NCBI RefSeq assembly: GCF_029961155.1
Contig: NZ_JASBRH010000003.1
Span: 1-64,000, forward strand
DNA length: 64,000 nt
Origin: Pontibacterium granulatum
GTDB lineage: Bacteria > Pseudomonadota > Gammaproteobacteria > Pseudomonadales > Balneatricaceae
Reading direction: 5' to 3'
Shown here: positions 35,868 to 44,876 of the stretch, piece by piece
Layout: the number at the start of each line of letters is the position of its first letter
Position numbering within the stretch: the first letter of the stretch is position 1
Notes under the pieces: generated by a model
What the model saw: the letters and a program-made list of their open reading frames with translations, nothing else
The model's database searches: none
What the model was told of the DNA's origin: nothing
Program-made: the position numbers and the translations under genes

Positions 35868-36109
35868 ACAAATACTACGTAGGCGACTGCGTAAAAACGC
35901 GCCCTACCCTTACGTAAAACTACGCAATAAACCGGGATTTACGCCTTCTGAGACGCTTCTGTTTGAATAATACTCATATTGTTCAAAACACAACCAACTG
36001 ATTTGAAACAGCTTTTGCCAAACCGGGTTGAGTACGGTTTAATGCTAAACCCGCTGAGCCAAGGCTTGGCATGTGTAGTTCCCGCATATATTCCGCTAAG
36101 GATAAACCT

Positions 36110-36844
36110 ATGAACGATGCCTGCTTCCAGCTGAAAGGAAGCGCTGTCAGCACGGTTGTACTCGAGCTTTACCACTACGATTCTGCCGCCGACTTCGCCG
36201 ACTTACTGGGCGATAAAGTGCGTCAGGCGCCACAGTTCTTTCAGCAGTCTCCGGTTGTGATCAGCCTGGAGAAACTGGCGGAAGACCAGACTCCCGATTT
36301 CGGTGCCATTGTGGATATCTGTCGCGAGTTTCATCTGCAACCGATGGCGCTGCGTGGCGTGCCGGAGCCATTGATTCCGGCGGCCCGTGAGACAGGTCTG
36401 GCGCTGGTACCCAGCAATACCCGTAACACCGAGCTGGACATGAGCCCCCCCGCCGAACCAACCGATGCACAGGCAGCGGTTGTGGTGAAGAAGGTGGTGG
36501 AAGAGCGTCTGGTGAGCCACCCCACCAAGATAATCACCCGTCCGGTGCGTTCCGGTCAGCAAGTGTACTCTGAAGGCGATCTGGTGGTGCTGTCACAGGT
36601 GAGTGCCGGGGCCGAGGTGCTGGCCGGTGGTGATATCCACATCTACGGCGCCCTGCGCGGGCGTGCGCTGGCCGGTGTTAACGGCGACACCGGGGCAAAG
36701 ATCTTTTGCCAGAATCTGTCGGCCGAGCTGGTCGCCATCGCCGGTAACTTTATCCTCAGCGACTCACTGCAGAAGAAGTGCTGGCAGGAATCCGCCTATG
36801 TCTGTTTGGAAGGCGAGAACCTGCAGGTACACAAACTGCCGTAA
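36110..36844 (+). CDS. minC: Septum site-determining protein MinC
   Basis: Inhibitor of FtsZ assembly that keeps division at mid-cell. The 244 residues comprise the N-terminal FtsZ-binding domain (about 1-105) and the C-terminal beta-helix (about 140-244), which dimerises and binds MinD. The latter includes RPVRSGQQVYSEGDLVVLSQ and GGDIHIYGALRGRALAG. I start at ATG 36110, preceded by AAGGA; the longer frame extends 13 codons upstream without support. First of minCDE. Confidence 0.96.
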   Translation: MNDACFQLKGSAVSTVVLELYHYDSAADFADLLGDKVRQAPQFFQQSPVVISLEKLAEDQTPDFGAIVDICREFHLQPMALRGVPEPLIPAARETGLALVPSNTRNTELDMSPPAEPTDAQAAVVVKKVVEERLVSHPTKIITRPVRSGQQVYSEGDLVVLSQVSAGAEVLAGGDIHIYGALRGRALAGVNGDTGAKIFCQNLSAELVAIAGNFILSDSLQKKCWQESAYVCLEGENLQVHKLP

Positions 36845-36885
36845 AACCTATTTGCCAATAACAAGCGACACCCAGGAGATATAGA

Positions 36886-37695
36886 TTGGCCAAGATTATT
36901 GTTGTGACATCCGGTAAAGGCGGTGTCGGTAAAACCACCTCCAGTGCAGCGATCAGTACAGGTCTTGCCCTGAACGGCTTTAAAACGGTTGTGATCGATT
37001 TTGACGTGGGCCTGCGTAACCTGGACCTGATCATGGGTTGCGAGCGCCGCGTGGTGTACGACTTCGTCAACGTGATCAAGCAGGAAGCGACCCTGAACCA
37101 GGCGCTGATCAAAGATAAGCGCACCGACAACCTGTACGTGCTGCCGGCCTCCCAGACCCGCGACAAAGACGCACTGACCCAGGAAGGTGTGGAAGCGGTG
37201 CTGAACGAGCTGTCTGAAAGCTTTGATTACATCATTTGCGACTCCCCGGCCGGTATCGAGAAAGGCGCGCAGATGGCGCTGTACTTCGCCGATATGGCGA
37301 TCGTGACCACCAACCCGGAAGTCTCTTCCGTGCGTGACTCCGACCGTATCCTGGGCATCCTGCAGAGCAAATCCCGCCGCGCCGAGCGTGGCGAAGCGGT
37401 AGACGAGTTCCTGCTGCTGACCCGTTACAACCCATCCCGTGTGGAAGCCGGCGAGATGCTGAGCGTGTCTGACGTAGAAGAGATTCTGGCGATCCCGCTG
37501 CTGGGTGTCATCCCGGAATCCGAAGCGGTGCTGAAAGCCTCCAACGCCGGTGTACCGGTCATTCTGGATTCTGACGCGGATGCCGGTCAGGCATACGACG
37601 ACGCAGTACAGCGTCTGCTGGGTAAAGAGCTGGAACACCGCTTCCTGCAGGCACCTAAGAAAGGCTTCTTCCAGCGAATTCTGGGAGGCCGTTAA
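36886..37695 (+). CDS. minD: Septum site-determining ATPase MinD
   Basis: A membrane-associated ParA/MinD ATPase of 269 residues that recruits MinC and oscillates under MinE control. The deviant Walker [11 protein letters not shown] lies at residues 9-18. The C-terminal amphipathic membrane-targeting helix is in [12 protein letters not shown]. The start is TTG at 36886 with AGGAGA upstream, in agreement with the family's [11 protein letters not shown] beginning. The stop overlaps the minE start (TAATG). Confidence 0.98.
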   Translation: MAKIIVVTSGKGGVGKTTSSAAISTGLALNGFKTVVIDFDVGLRNLDLIMGCERRVVYDFVNVIKQEATLNQALIKDKRTDNLYVLPASQTRDKDALTQEGVEAVLNELSESFDYIICDSPAGIEKGAQMALYFADMAIVTTNPEVSSVRDSDRILGILQSKSRRAERGEAVDEFLLLTRYNPSRVEAGEMLSVSDVEEILAIPLLGVIPESEAVLKASNAGVPVILDSDADAGQAYDDAVQRLLGKELEHRFLQAPKKGFFQRILGGR

Positions 37696-37946
37696 TGAGC
37701 TTCTTTGATTACTTCCGCAGCAAAAAGGAGCCAACCTCCGCGGCATTGGCCAAGGAACGCCTGCAGATCATCGTCGCGCACGAACGCGGTAAGCGTAACA
37801 ATCCGGATTACCTGCCGCAGATGCAGCAGGAGATCATCGACGTGATTAAGAAATACGTATCGATCGATCAGGATCAGGTGAGCGTGCAGCTGGATAGCAA
37901 TGATGATTGCTCTGTTCTGGAAGTGAATGTAACGCTTCCGGATTGA
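37695..37946 (+). CDS. minE: Cell division topological specificity factor MinE
   Basis: 83 residues, the usual MinE length. The N-terminal MinD-binding helix (about 13-31, [18 protein letters not shown]) precedes the dimerisation domain. It drives MinD release from the membrane and so the pole-to-pole oscillation. It is coupled to minD and followed by a dense cluster of palindromic repeats. Confidence 0.97.
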   Translation: MSFFDYFRSKKEPTSAALAKERLQIIVAHERGKRNNPDYLPQMQQEIIDVIKKYVSIDQDQVSVQLDSNDDCSVLEVNVTLPD

Positions 37947-37967
37947 TCGGTATTTCCGACATCCGTT

Positions 37968-38303
37968 GTAGGGCAGCCCTTCAGGCTGCCGGCACCCTAA
38001 AGGGGTGCCCTACATATACAATACCTGGTTCCCATGGTCCTCCGTGGGAACCCATACTGCTTTCGGGAAGGTAGGACGTGTTCTGTAACGTATGCATTCC
38101 CACGCAGAGCGTGGGAACGAGTTCTACCTGGTTCCCTGCTCCTCCGTGGGAACCCATACCGCTTTCGGGAAGGTAGGACGTGTGCTGTAACGTATGCGAT
38201 CCCACGCAGAGCGTGGGAACGAGTCCGATGAATTGGCACATTGCCAACCTATGCATACTGTAGGGCAGGCTTTAGTCTGCCGGCAGCCTAAAGGCTGTCC
38301 TGC
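37968..38303. repeat. Repeat cluster: family C REPs flanking a family D tandem pair
   Basis: Family C units occupy 37968-38013 (GTAGGGCAGCC to GTGCCCTAC) and 38260-38303. Between them are two 103-bp tandem copies (38024-38126 and 38127-38229). Each contains TTCCC-N-CCGTGGGAACCC, GCTTTCGGGAAGGTAGGACG, and the palindrome TTCCCACGCAGAGCGTGGGA (first copy) or its close variant. The last resembles a REP common in Pseudomonas genomes. It fills the space between minE and the convergent cyclase gene. ORFs across it are artefacts. Confidence 0.88.
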
Positions 38304-38332
38304 GCAGCTTGATAACGGGTCGCGCAGGTTAA

Positions 38333-40543
38333 TCACTTCGAATCATGATTATGCACCCCATCCCAACCTTCGGATGGCACATGCATCTGCTGCTCAATCC
38401 GGTCTCGATACAAACGAATCAACGTCTCACTGATCACCTCAGCATTCAGGGCGCCCAACGCCTCCAACGCCTCGTCCCAGCGCTGCGCACGGTAATCGGT
38501 AAGCATCGCTTCAAACTGTTCAGCCTGAGCCAGCACAGCGGCATCTAACTCGGCGGCCACGCCCAACGGCTGATACAACACGACAGGTTCAGCACGCCCC
38601 TTCACCCGTGCACGGTCCAGCTCCATAAAGCGGTATTCCGTTATCCGCTCAACCAATTCGCCGCTCACCAGCACCGATACACCGTAGAACTTGGTCAGGC
38701 TTTCCAGACGGGAAGCGAGGTTTACCACATCGCCCATCACTGTATAGGCCATACGGAAGCTGGAGCCCATGTTGCCCACGTTCATCTCGCCGGTGTTGAG
38801 GCCCATACCGACTTCGATCTCCGGCAGGCCTTCGCGGCGCAGCAAGTTGTTCACGTTGTGGATCTCCGCCTGCATCTGCATGGCGGCATCCAGCGCGTGG
38901 CGCGGGTGTTCAGGATCAGCCAACGGTGCGCCCCAGAACGCCATGATCGCATCGCCGATGTACTTATCCACCGTGCCGCGATGACCGTGAATCACCTGGG
39001 TCATCGGTGTCAGGTAAACGTTCATCATGCGCGTGAGCTGTTGTGGGGAGAGAGACTCCGACAAGCCCGTGAATCCCCGGACATCGGAGAAAAACACGGT
39101 CATATCGCGGCTTTCACCCTGCAGTTGGGCTTCGGCGCCTTCGGTGTTCAACTCGTCCACAATCTCCGGCGGGATATACTGCCCAAACACGTTGGCCAGC
39201 TGCATACGGTTGCGGGTTTCGAAGAAGTAACCGGTAGTTTGCTGGAAGATAAACAGCAACACTACCAGAGCCAGGGTGTAACCGAGTGGGATCACCCACA
39301 TCAGCTCGGTCCAGGCGTAGAAGTTGAGCACCACCAGCATACTCGCCCAGATCGCGGTGAGGATCGCGCCGCGGGTCACAGAGAGGCGAGGGATCAGCAT
39401 CGACATCAGCAAACCACTGATCAGCAGCTGCACCAGTTCGACCGCCACGGTGTAGTCAGGCTGATGGCGGATACGTTCATCCAGCATGCCGGATAGGATA
39501 TTGGCGTGCACTTCGACACCCGGATAGCGATTGCTCATCGGTGTTACACGCAGATCAAACAATCCCGCGGCGGTGGTCCCCACCAGCACAATGGCACCGT
39601 CCAACGTGGCCGGATCAGCTGTGCCGCGCAGTACATCGGTGGCGGAAACATAAGGGAAACTGCCCTGCTCACCACGGTATGGCACCAACACGTTGCTGCG
39701 CTCATCCACCGGAATTGGGATACCCGCCACATCTACAGCGGTGATCGCGTATAGCTCGCCGGAGGCATCCGCTTCCAGCACGGATGTGACTTCGGTTTCA
39801 CCAAACAGCGCCATCATCATCGCCAAAGCCAAAGAGGGGTAGTACTGATCCTGGTAACGCTGCAGCAACGGTACCCGCCGATACACACCATCGGCATCCA
39901 CCGACGGGTTATCAAAGAATCCACTCCAGAGGGTACGGGCCTGCAATAGAGGCAGGTTGCCAATCACCCCCTGCGCGGTGGGGATCGGCAGCTCCTGCAT
40001 CTGTTCCATGGCAGGTACAACCGGCGCGGCAATGGCGCCTAGCTGTTGGGTATGAGACTTCACCAGGGTGCCATGATCAAACGGGAAGCCCAACACCACC
40101 GGCCGCGAGTCAATCGCGCTCGCAAAACGTTGATCGGGATAGAGGTAGGTGGAAAGGTTAAGCAGCTCCTTCAGGCTCAGATCCGCTTTGCCTTCCGAGA
40201 TCTGTTGCAGGGTATACTGGCTCAGCTGGGTATCGGGCTCAGAAAACACCACGTCAAACCCCACGATGGCTGCGCCGTATTGCTCAAACAATTGATCAAC
40301 CAGTGCGCCCACCTTGTCGCGGCTCCAGGGCCAGCGTCCCTCCTTTACCAGGGTTTTTTCATCCACGTCGACGATTACGATACGCGGGTCGGGTTCGTTC
40401 ACCAGGGTCTGTTGCAGGCGCAGGTCGTAGAGGTCCAGTTCGAAGCGTTCGAGCAACAACGGACGGTTGCCGGTGAGGACCGGGATCAACACCAGCAGAG
40501 TGACAACCAGGCCAAACAGTATGCGGATCTTGCGCTGGTTCAT
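38333..40543 (-). CDS. CHASE2-domain adenylate/guanylate cyclase (class III)
   Basis: 736 residues. An N-terminal helix (RILFGLVVTLLVLIPVL) leads to a large periplasmic CHASE2 sensor (about 28-345, with VLVGTTAAGLFDLRVTPMSN). Three membrane helices (about 360-440) and a class III cyclase domain (about 475-655) follow. The cyclase has the metal-binding Asp in VFFSDVRGFTGLSE, GDAIMAFWGAP and VMGDVVNLASRLES. It should make cAMP or cGMP in response to an external cue. It follows the GspE/PilB-like ATPase by 30 bp on the same strand, so the two are probably co-transcribed. Confidence 0.92.
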   Translation of the reverse strand: MNQRKIRILFGLVVTLLVLIPVLTGNRPLLLERFELDLYDLRLQQTLVNEPDPRIVIVDVDEKTLVKEGRWPWSRDKVGALVDQLFEQYGAAIVGFDVVFSEPDTQLSQYTLQQISEGKADLSLKELLNLSTYLYPDQRFASAIDSRPVVLGFPFDHGTLVKSHTQQLGAIAAPVVPAMEQMQELPIPTAQGVIGNLPLLQARTLWSGFFDNPSVDADGVYRRVPLLQRYQDQYYPSLALAMMMALFGETEVTSVLEADASGELYAITAVDVAGIPIPVDERSNVLVPYRGEQGSFPYVSATDVLRGTADPATLDGAIVLVGTTAAGLFDLRVTPMSNRYPGVEVHANILSGMLDERIRHQPDYTVAVELVQLLISGLLMSMLIPRLSVTRGAILTAIWASMLVVLNFYAWTELMWVIPLGYTLALVVLLFIFQQTTGYFFETRNRMQLANVFGQYIPPEIVDELNTEGAEAQLQGESRDMTVFFSDVRGFTGLSESLSPQQLTRMMNVYLTPMTQVIHGHRGTVDKYIGDAIMAFWGAPLADPEHPRHALDAAMQMQAEIHNVNNLLRREGLPEIEVGMGLNTGEMNVGNMGSSFRMAYTVMGDVVNLASRLESLTKFYGVSVLVSGELVERITEYRFMELDRARVKGRAEPVVLYQPLGVAAELDAAVLAQAEQFEAMLTDYRAQRWDEALEALGALNAEVISETLIRLYRDRIEQQMHVPSEGWDGVHNHDSK

Positions 40544-40573
40544 CCCTGCGTCTCCCTGTGATGATGATCGGAC

Positions 40574-42820
40574 TTAGTCCGCCGCGACACGCTTCAGCTG
40601 ATGGTAATCCAGTTCACCGGCAAGGATCTTATCCACACCGTCCGCCAGCAAGGTGGTCATCCCCTCCTCCATCGCCTGACGGCTGATCTGCCCCACATCG
40701 GCGTTGAGGTTGATCAGTTCGCGGATCTTGTCGCTGGACACTAGCAACTCATGGATCGCCATACGCCCACGGTAACCGGTGTTGCCACACTCGGAGCAGC
40801 CTTTCGGTTTGTAGAGCGTGGACTGGGGGGTGAGCAGCAGGTTGGAGTCGCCGGACTTGCGCACCAGCAGCTCCACCTCTTCAACACTTGGCTGGTACGG
40901 TTGCTTACAGCTGCTGCACAGTTTACGCACCAGACGCTGTGCCACCACGCCCACCAGCGCTTCGGAAAAGTTATCCGGATCAAGCCCCAGCCCCAGCAGG
41001 CGGGTGATGGTTTCCGGTGCGGAGTTGGTGTGCAGAGTCGACAGCACCAGGTGACCGGTCAGTGCTGCATCAATGGCTGCTTTGGCCGTTTCACGGTCAC
41101 GCATCTCACCGATCAGGATCACGTCCGGATCGGCACGCAGGAAGGAGCGCAGTGCAGCGGCGAAGTCGAGGCCGATCTTCGGTCGCACCTGTACCTGCAT
41201 CAGGCCGGACTGGGTGATCTCCACCGGGTCTTCGGCGGTCCAGATCTTGCGATCCGGCGTGTTCAGTTCAGAGAGAAGCGCGTGCAGCGTGGTGGTTTTA
41301 CCGGAACCGGTCGGCCCTACCACCAGCAACAGTCCGTGTGGACGGGTGAGTAGCTGTCGCAGTTCACGTGCATTGCGGGCGTTAAAGTTAAGGCGACTAA
41401 ACGGAATTGGCTCGCCGCTTTGCAGCAGTCGCAACACCATCGCTTCACCGTTAACCGTTGGCAGCGTGGCCACACGAAACTCAAGCTCGCGCCCCTGAAT
41501 CCGAACGCTGAATTTACCATCCTGTGGGATGCGGCGCTCGGAGATATCCATGTTCGCCATGATCTTGATACGTGAGATGATGGCGCGGGTGTGGTTGGCC
41601 GGGATCTGAATACTTTCCTGGCAGTCACCGTCGATACGCAAGCGTACGCGGGTAGGCTCGCGTCCTTTGCCCGGCTCGATATGCACATCGGAGGCTTCCC
41701 AGCGCTTGGCATCCAGCAACAGCTGGTTCACCAGTTGCACAACGTCGGAGCCCTGACCGTCCAGCTCGTCAATCTCTTCGATCTCACCCAGCCGATCACC
41801 GCTGCTGGCCAACAGCTCGACCTCATCGGTCTCTTCGTTGCTGTCCTGGAATCCCAATGCAGCCAAACCCAGGTACTGGTGAATATCATCCACCAGCCCG
41901 ACACAGATACGGACCTTACGCGTTCCCAGCAGATGAGAGACAGCCAGCACGCGGGCGGTATCGTTCGGGTCATCGATCAGAATAATGACCTGATCGTCGC
42001 TGTGACCGTCGGTAAGCAGCGCCAGGTTATTGCTCTTCAGGTAACTAAGCTTGATGTTTTCGCACACCGGATGGATGCGGTAATGATCGGGCTCGTAAGG
42101 GACAAACGGCACCTGGTAATAACTTTCCAGCGAACGTCCGATCTGTTGCGAGGTCAGCTTGGCGTTGTTGCGCAGCAGACGGGTAAGCGGATACGCGCTG
42201 CTCGACTGCTTGATAAAGTGTTGCAGCTGATAGGGTTCCAGCAGCTGCTCGTTGAGCAGGTATTCGTAGGGGCCGTTGGTACAGCCAAAATCGGTACGAA
42301 ACTTCTGCGCCAGACGCTGGGCAAACGCTTCCGCTTTTTGCAGATCGTTTTTGTCGAAGCTACCGCCTTCCACGCGGTTAATGATCTGCAACACCCCCAG
42401 AAGCACCTGCTTGTGCTCAATCGGCACCACCACCATCGATTTCGACTGGAACGCGATGTTGGCAGTAATGCTGTTGTTGTAGCGCAGGTTGGGATGGATC
42501 TTTTTCAGCTCCTGATCGTCTTCCACCTCTTTGATCAGCAGCGGCTTACGGGAAAACGCCACATAGCCGGCGATTGAGGTGGTGCTCACCGGTACTCGAA
42601 TCTCGGTGAGGTCATCACCGCTTTTACAGCGGGAGAAAATATCGGTGCTGGCCAGGTTACGTTGGTAAACGGTGATACGTTCCGCTTTAAACAGACGTAG
42701 GATTGCATGCTCAACCAACGGGAAGGCATCGGTAAAACTGCTGGACTGATTGATCAGGCTCAGGACTTCGCTCAGGCTGGCATAAAACTGCGGCGCATCC
42801 GGCAAGACATCTTGGCTCAT
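40574..42820 (-). CDS. GAF-domain PilB/GspE-type secretion ATPase
   Basis: 748 residues. An N-terminal GAF domain (about 10-165) precedes a divergent MshEN/GspE N-terminal region. The ATPase has Walker A VVGPTGSGKTTTLHALLSEL at about residue 500, the Asp-box, and Walker B with LIGEMRDRETAKAAIDAAL. The CxxC...CxxC zinc motif of GspE/PilB follows (CSSCKQPY, then CSECGNTGYRG, about 635-680). Such ATPases power pilus or type II secretion assembly, but no pilin, platform or secretin gene is nearby. The GAF domain suggests activity set by a small molecule, perhaps a cyclic nucleotide given the downstream cyclase; that link is inference. Confidence 0.9.
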   Translation of the reverse strand: MSQDVLPDAPQFYASLSEVLSLINQSSSFTDAFPLVEHAILRLFKAERITVYQRNLASTDIFSRCKSGDDLTEIRVPVSTTSIAGYVAFSRKPLLIKEVEDDQELKKIHPNLRYNNSITANIAFQSKSMVVVPIEHKQVLLGVLQIINRVEGGSFDKNDLQKAEAFAQRLAQKFRTDFGCTNGPYEYLLNEQLLEPYQLQHFIKQSSSAYPLTRLLRNNAKLTSQQIGRSLESYYQVPFVPYEPDHYRIHPVCENIKLSYLKSNNLALLTDGHSDDQVIILIDDPNDTARVLAVSHLLGTRKVRICVGLVDDIHQYLGLAALGFQDSNEETDEVELLASSGDRLGEIEEIDELDGQGSDVVQLVNQLLLDAKRWEASDVHIEPGKGREPTRVRLRIDGDCQESIQIPANHTRAIISRIKIMANMDISERRIPQDGKFSVRIQGRELEFRVATLPTVNGEAMVLRLLQSGEPIPFSRLNFNARNARELRQLLTRPHGLLLVVGPTGSGKTTTLHALLSELNTPDRKIWTAEDPVEITQSGLMQVQVRPKIGLDFAAALRSFLRADPDVILIGEMRDRETAKAAIDAALTGHLVLSTLHTNSAPETITRLLGLGLDPDNFSEALVGVVAQRLVRKLCSSCKQPYQPSVEEVELLVRKSGDSNLLLTPQSTLYKPKGCSECGNTGYRGRMAIHELLVSSDKIRELINLNADVGQISRQAMEEGMTTLLADGVDKILAGELDYHQLKRVAAD

Positions 42821-42953
42821 ATATAACCTGGCACTTCTAAAATTCCGACAGTCCAGATTCTAAAGAGCGGTGGGCACGGTGAAAAGTATAAGTTATTAGC
42901 TTATAGGGGTGACCCGAGCGGGCACCCGGGTCAGGCAGGTGAACTCGATCTGA

Positions 42954-43820
42954 CTACTGCAACTGCTGAATTTGGTAACCACGATCGGCCAGCTGCTTGA
43001 GCAATCCCTCAGGCCCCAACAGGTGAGCCGCTCCGACCAGCACAAACTCCTGTTCTGGTGTATCGAACATCTGCAGAATCTGTGGCATCCAGTTATTGTT
43101 ACGCTCCACCAGTAGTTTTTCATACAACTGTGGATAATCCTTGGGCGTGGTACTGATCACCGCCTGTTCCAGCGCTTCCACGTTACCTGTTTTCCAGGCA
43201 TCGATTATGGTGCGCAGCCCCTCACGGGTTTTGTCGGCGTCAGCCAGGGTCTGAGTGATAAACTGGTCTTCAACTCCGTCCCCCATGCCTGCCACATAGG
43301 TCAGGTGCTCATCGACCGTCTCCAAGCCAACCACGGGCTTTCCACCGGCCAGGGCGCGGGCATAGAAAATCTTGTCCACCCCCTCGTTTTGGATCTTCGC
43401 CTTAGCCAGTTCAAGGCTTAAAACGGTCAGCGCCACACCTGCCGGTGTAAGGCGGTCAAACGTCTGTACCGGAATCCGCTCCTTAGCCGCGTACTCTTCC
43501 AGCATTTTGTAGGTTTCAGGCTTGATCACATCTTTCAGCACACGCCCATCGGTATAACTGAGCATCGTCAGTAAACGCATGGCGTTTTCCGGATGTGTCA
43601 GTTTTTCAATATCCGTTTCCAGCACCAGCACATCGGTGTTGTCGTAGATGTTATGGAAGGCAGCCGGCAGCGGTAGATCGCTTGCCGACAGCACGTGAAT
43701 TGTCCCACCCAGGTACAACCGGTCGCCATCCTTGTCGACCTGCCAAATGGAGGTATCTGCCTGAGCAACACTGCATGCCAGCATCGCCCCGGAAAACCAG
43801 GCTAACAACAGCTTTTTCAT
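42954..43820 (-). CDS. TraB/GumN family protein, exported
   Basis: 288 residues with a signal peptide (MKKLLLAWFSGAMLACSVAQ, cut after AQA) and the TraB/GumN fold. The GTIHVL motif lies about residue 40, VLVLETDI follows, and the second block is GAAHLLGPEGLLKQL near the C-terminus. These GxxH pairs resemble Tiki-type metalloproteases, so periplasmic proteolysis is possible but unproven in bacteria. ATG 43820 is chosen because AGGAG precedes it; the longer frame of 25 extra codons is cysteine-rich and unlikely. Confidence 0.85.
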   Translation of the reverse strand: MKKLLLAWFSGAMLACSVAQADTSIWQVDKDGDRLYLGGTIHVLSASDLPLPAAFHNIYDNTDVLVLETDIEKLTHPENAMRLLTMLSYTDGRVLKDVIKPETYKMLEEYAAKERIPVQTFDRLTPAGVALTVLSLELAKAKIQNEGVDKIFYARALAGGKPVVGLETVDEHLTYVAGMGDGVEDQFITQTLADADKTREGLRTIIDAWKTGNVEALEQAVISTTPKDYPQLYEKLLVERNNNWMPQILQMFDTPEQEFVLVGAAHLLGPEGLLKQLADRGYQIQQLQ

Positions 43821-43994
43821 TCCTTTTTCTCCTGTCGTAGGAAATCTACGCTTCAGCATAGCAGTCCTGAGCCGATAACAGCATACGCAACACAAATGTC
43901 ACGGATCGCGGTGATCATCCGCATTCTAATACACGCCGTTTTAGGCTATGTTTATGATTCCCAAGCGAATAGCACACTTTTTGAGGTTGTATTA

Positions 43995-44792
43995 ATGGAG
44001 CGTCTGTCGCAGAGTGACCTGAATATTCTGCTGGTTGAGCCTTCGGCCATGCAACGCAAGGTCATTGAAAATGAGCTGAAGCACGAACAAGTGACAGCGA
44101 TTGATCAGGCTGCCACGATTGCCGAGGCCCTGCAGAGTATCAGCGCGATCCAGCCCGATCTGATCGCCAGCGCGCTCTATTTTGAAGACGGCACAGCGCT
44201 CGATCTGCTGCGCGAGGTCCGTGGTCTTTCCGAGTGCGCAGGCACCCCGTTTATGCTGGTAACCAGCGAAACCCGCCTGGCACAGCTGGAAGTATTCAAG
44301 CAATCCGGCGTCATTGCCATCCTGCCAAAACCGTTTAGCCGCCAGCACCTGAATAGCGCCTTGAGCGCCACCGTTGAGCTGCTCTCTCCGGAAGAACTGG
44401 AGCTGGAAAACTATGACATTACATCGTTAAAAGCACTGGTTGTGGATGACAGCAAGATGGCCCGCAAGATGATCACCCGCGTACTGGGCAACCTGGGCGT
44501 GAACGATATTATCGAGGCGGAAGACGGTGCGGAAGCAATCGCAACCCTGACGGAAACCGATGTGGATTTCGTGGTAACCGATTTCAACATGCCGAACATC
44601 GACGGTGCCGAGCTGACCGCCTATATCCGTAACAGCGACCGACTGTCGTCGCTGCCGGTGTTAATGGTGACCTCCGAGCAGGACGAAACCAAGCTCAGCC
44701 ACATCAACCACTGCGGTATCGATGCGCTGATCGACAAGCCGTTTTCACCAACCGAGGTGAAGTGCCTGCTGCATCGGTTGTTGGATAATTGA
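43995..44792 (+). CDS. Twin-receiver response regulator without output domain
   Basis: 265 residues made of two receiver domains. The first (about 9-125) is degenerate: ILLVEPS has Glu where the acidic pair begins, and DLIASALYFEDG lacks the phospho-acceptor Asp, though the PKPF lysine remains. The second (about 138-260) is intact, with LVVDDSKMARKM, the acceptor in VVTDFNMPNIDG and the lysine in LIDKPFSP. It resembles CheY-type regulators fused to a pseudo-receiver. No histidine kinase is adjacent. ATG 43995 has GAGG eight bases upstream. Confidence 0.88.
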   Translation: MERLSQSDLNILLVEPSAMQRKVIENELKHEQVTAIDQAATIAEALQSISAIQPDLIASALYFEDGTALDLLREVRGLSECAGTPFMLVTSETRLAQLEVFKQSGVIAILPKPFSRQHLNSALSATVELLSPEELELENYDITSLKALVVDDSKMARKMITRVLGNLGVNDIIEAEDGAEAIATLTETDVDFVVTDFNMPNIDGAELTAYIRNSDRLSSLPVLMVTSEQDETKLSHINHCGIDALIDKPFSPTEVKCLLHRLLDN

Positions 44793-44832
44793 TCGGATAG
44801 CTGCCCTGTTTTGTTCATTGGATTGGGATTCT

Positions 44833-44876
44833 GTAGGGCAGCCTTTAGGCTGCTGGCAGCGTGAACGCTGCCCTAC
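44833..44876. repeat. REP-like palindrome, family C
   Basis: GTAGGGCAGCCTTTAGGCTG and GGCAGCGTGAACGCTGCC hairpins, closed by CTAC. Its outer 4 bp overlap the stop codon of the glycosyltransferase gene on the minus strand, so the element supplies that TAG stop. It lies between convergent genes. Confidence 0.88.

Noticed and set aside
36796-37746. 316-codon minus-strand ORF
   Set aside because: Antisense to minD, which is unmistakable.
37981-38256. ORFs repeating LVPTLCVG and TLQNTSYLPES
   Set aside because: Translations of the family D tandem repeats and REPs.
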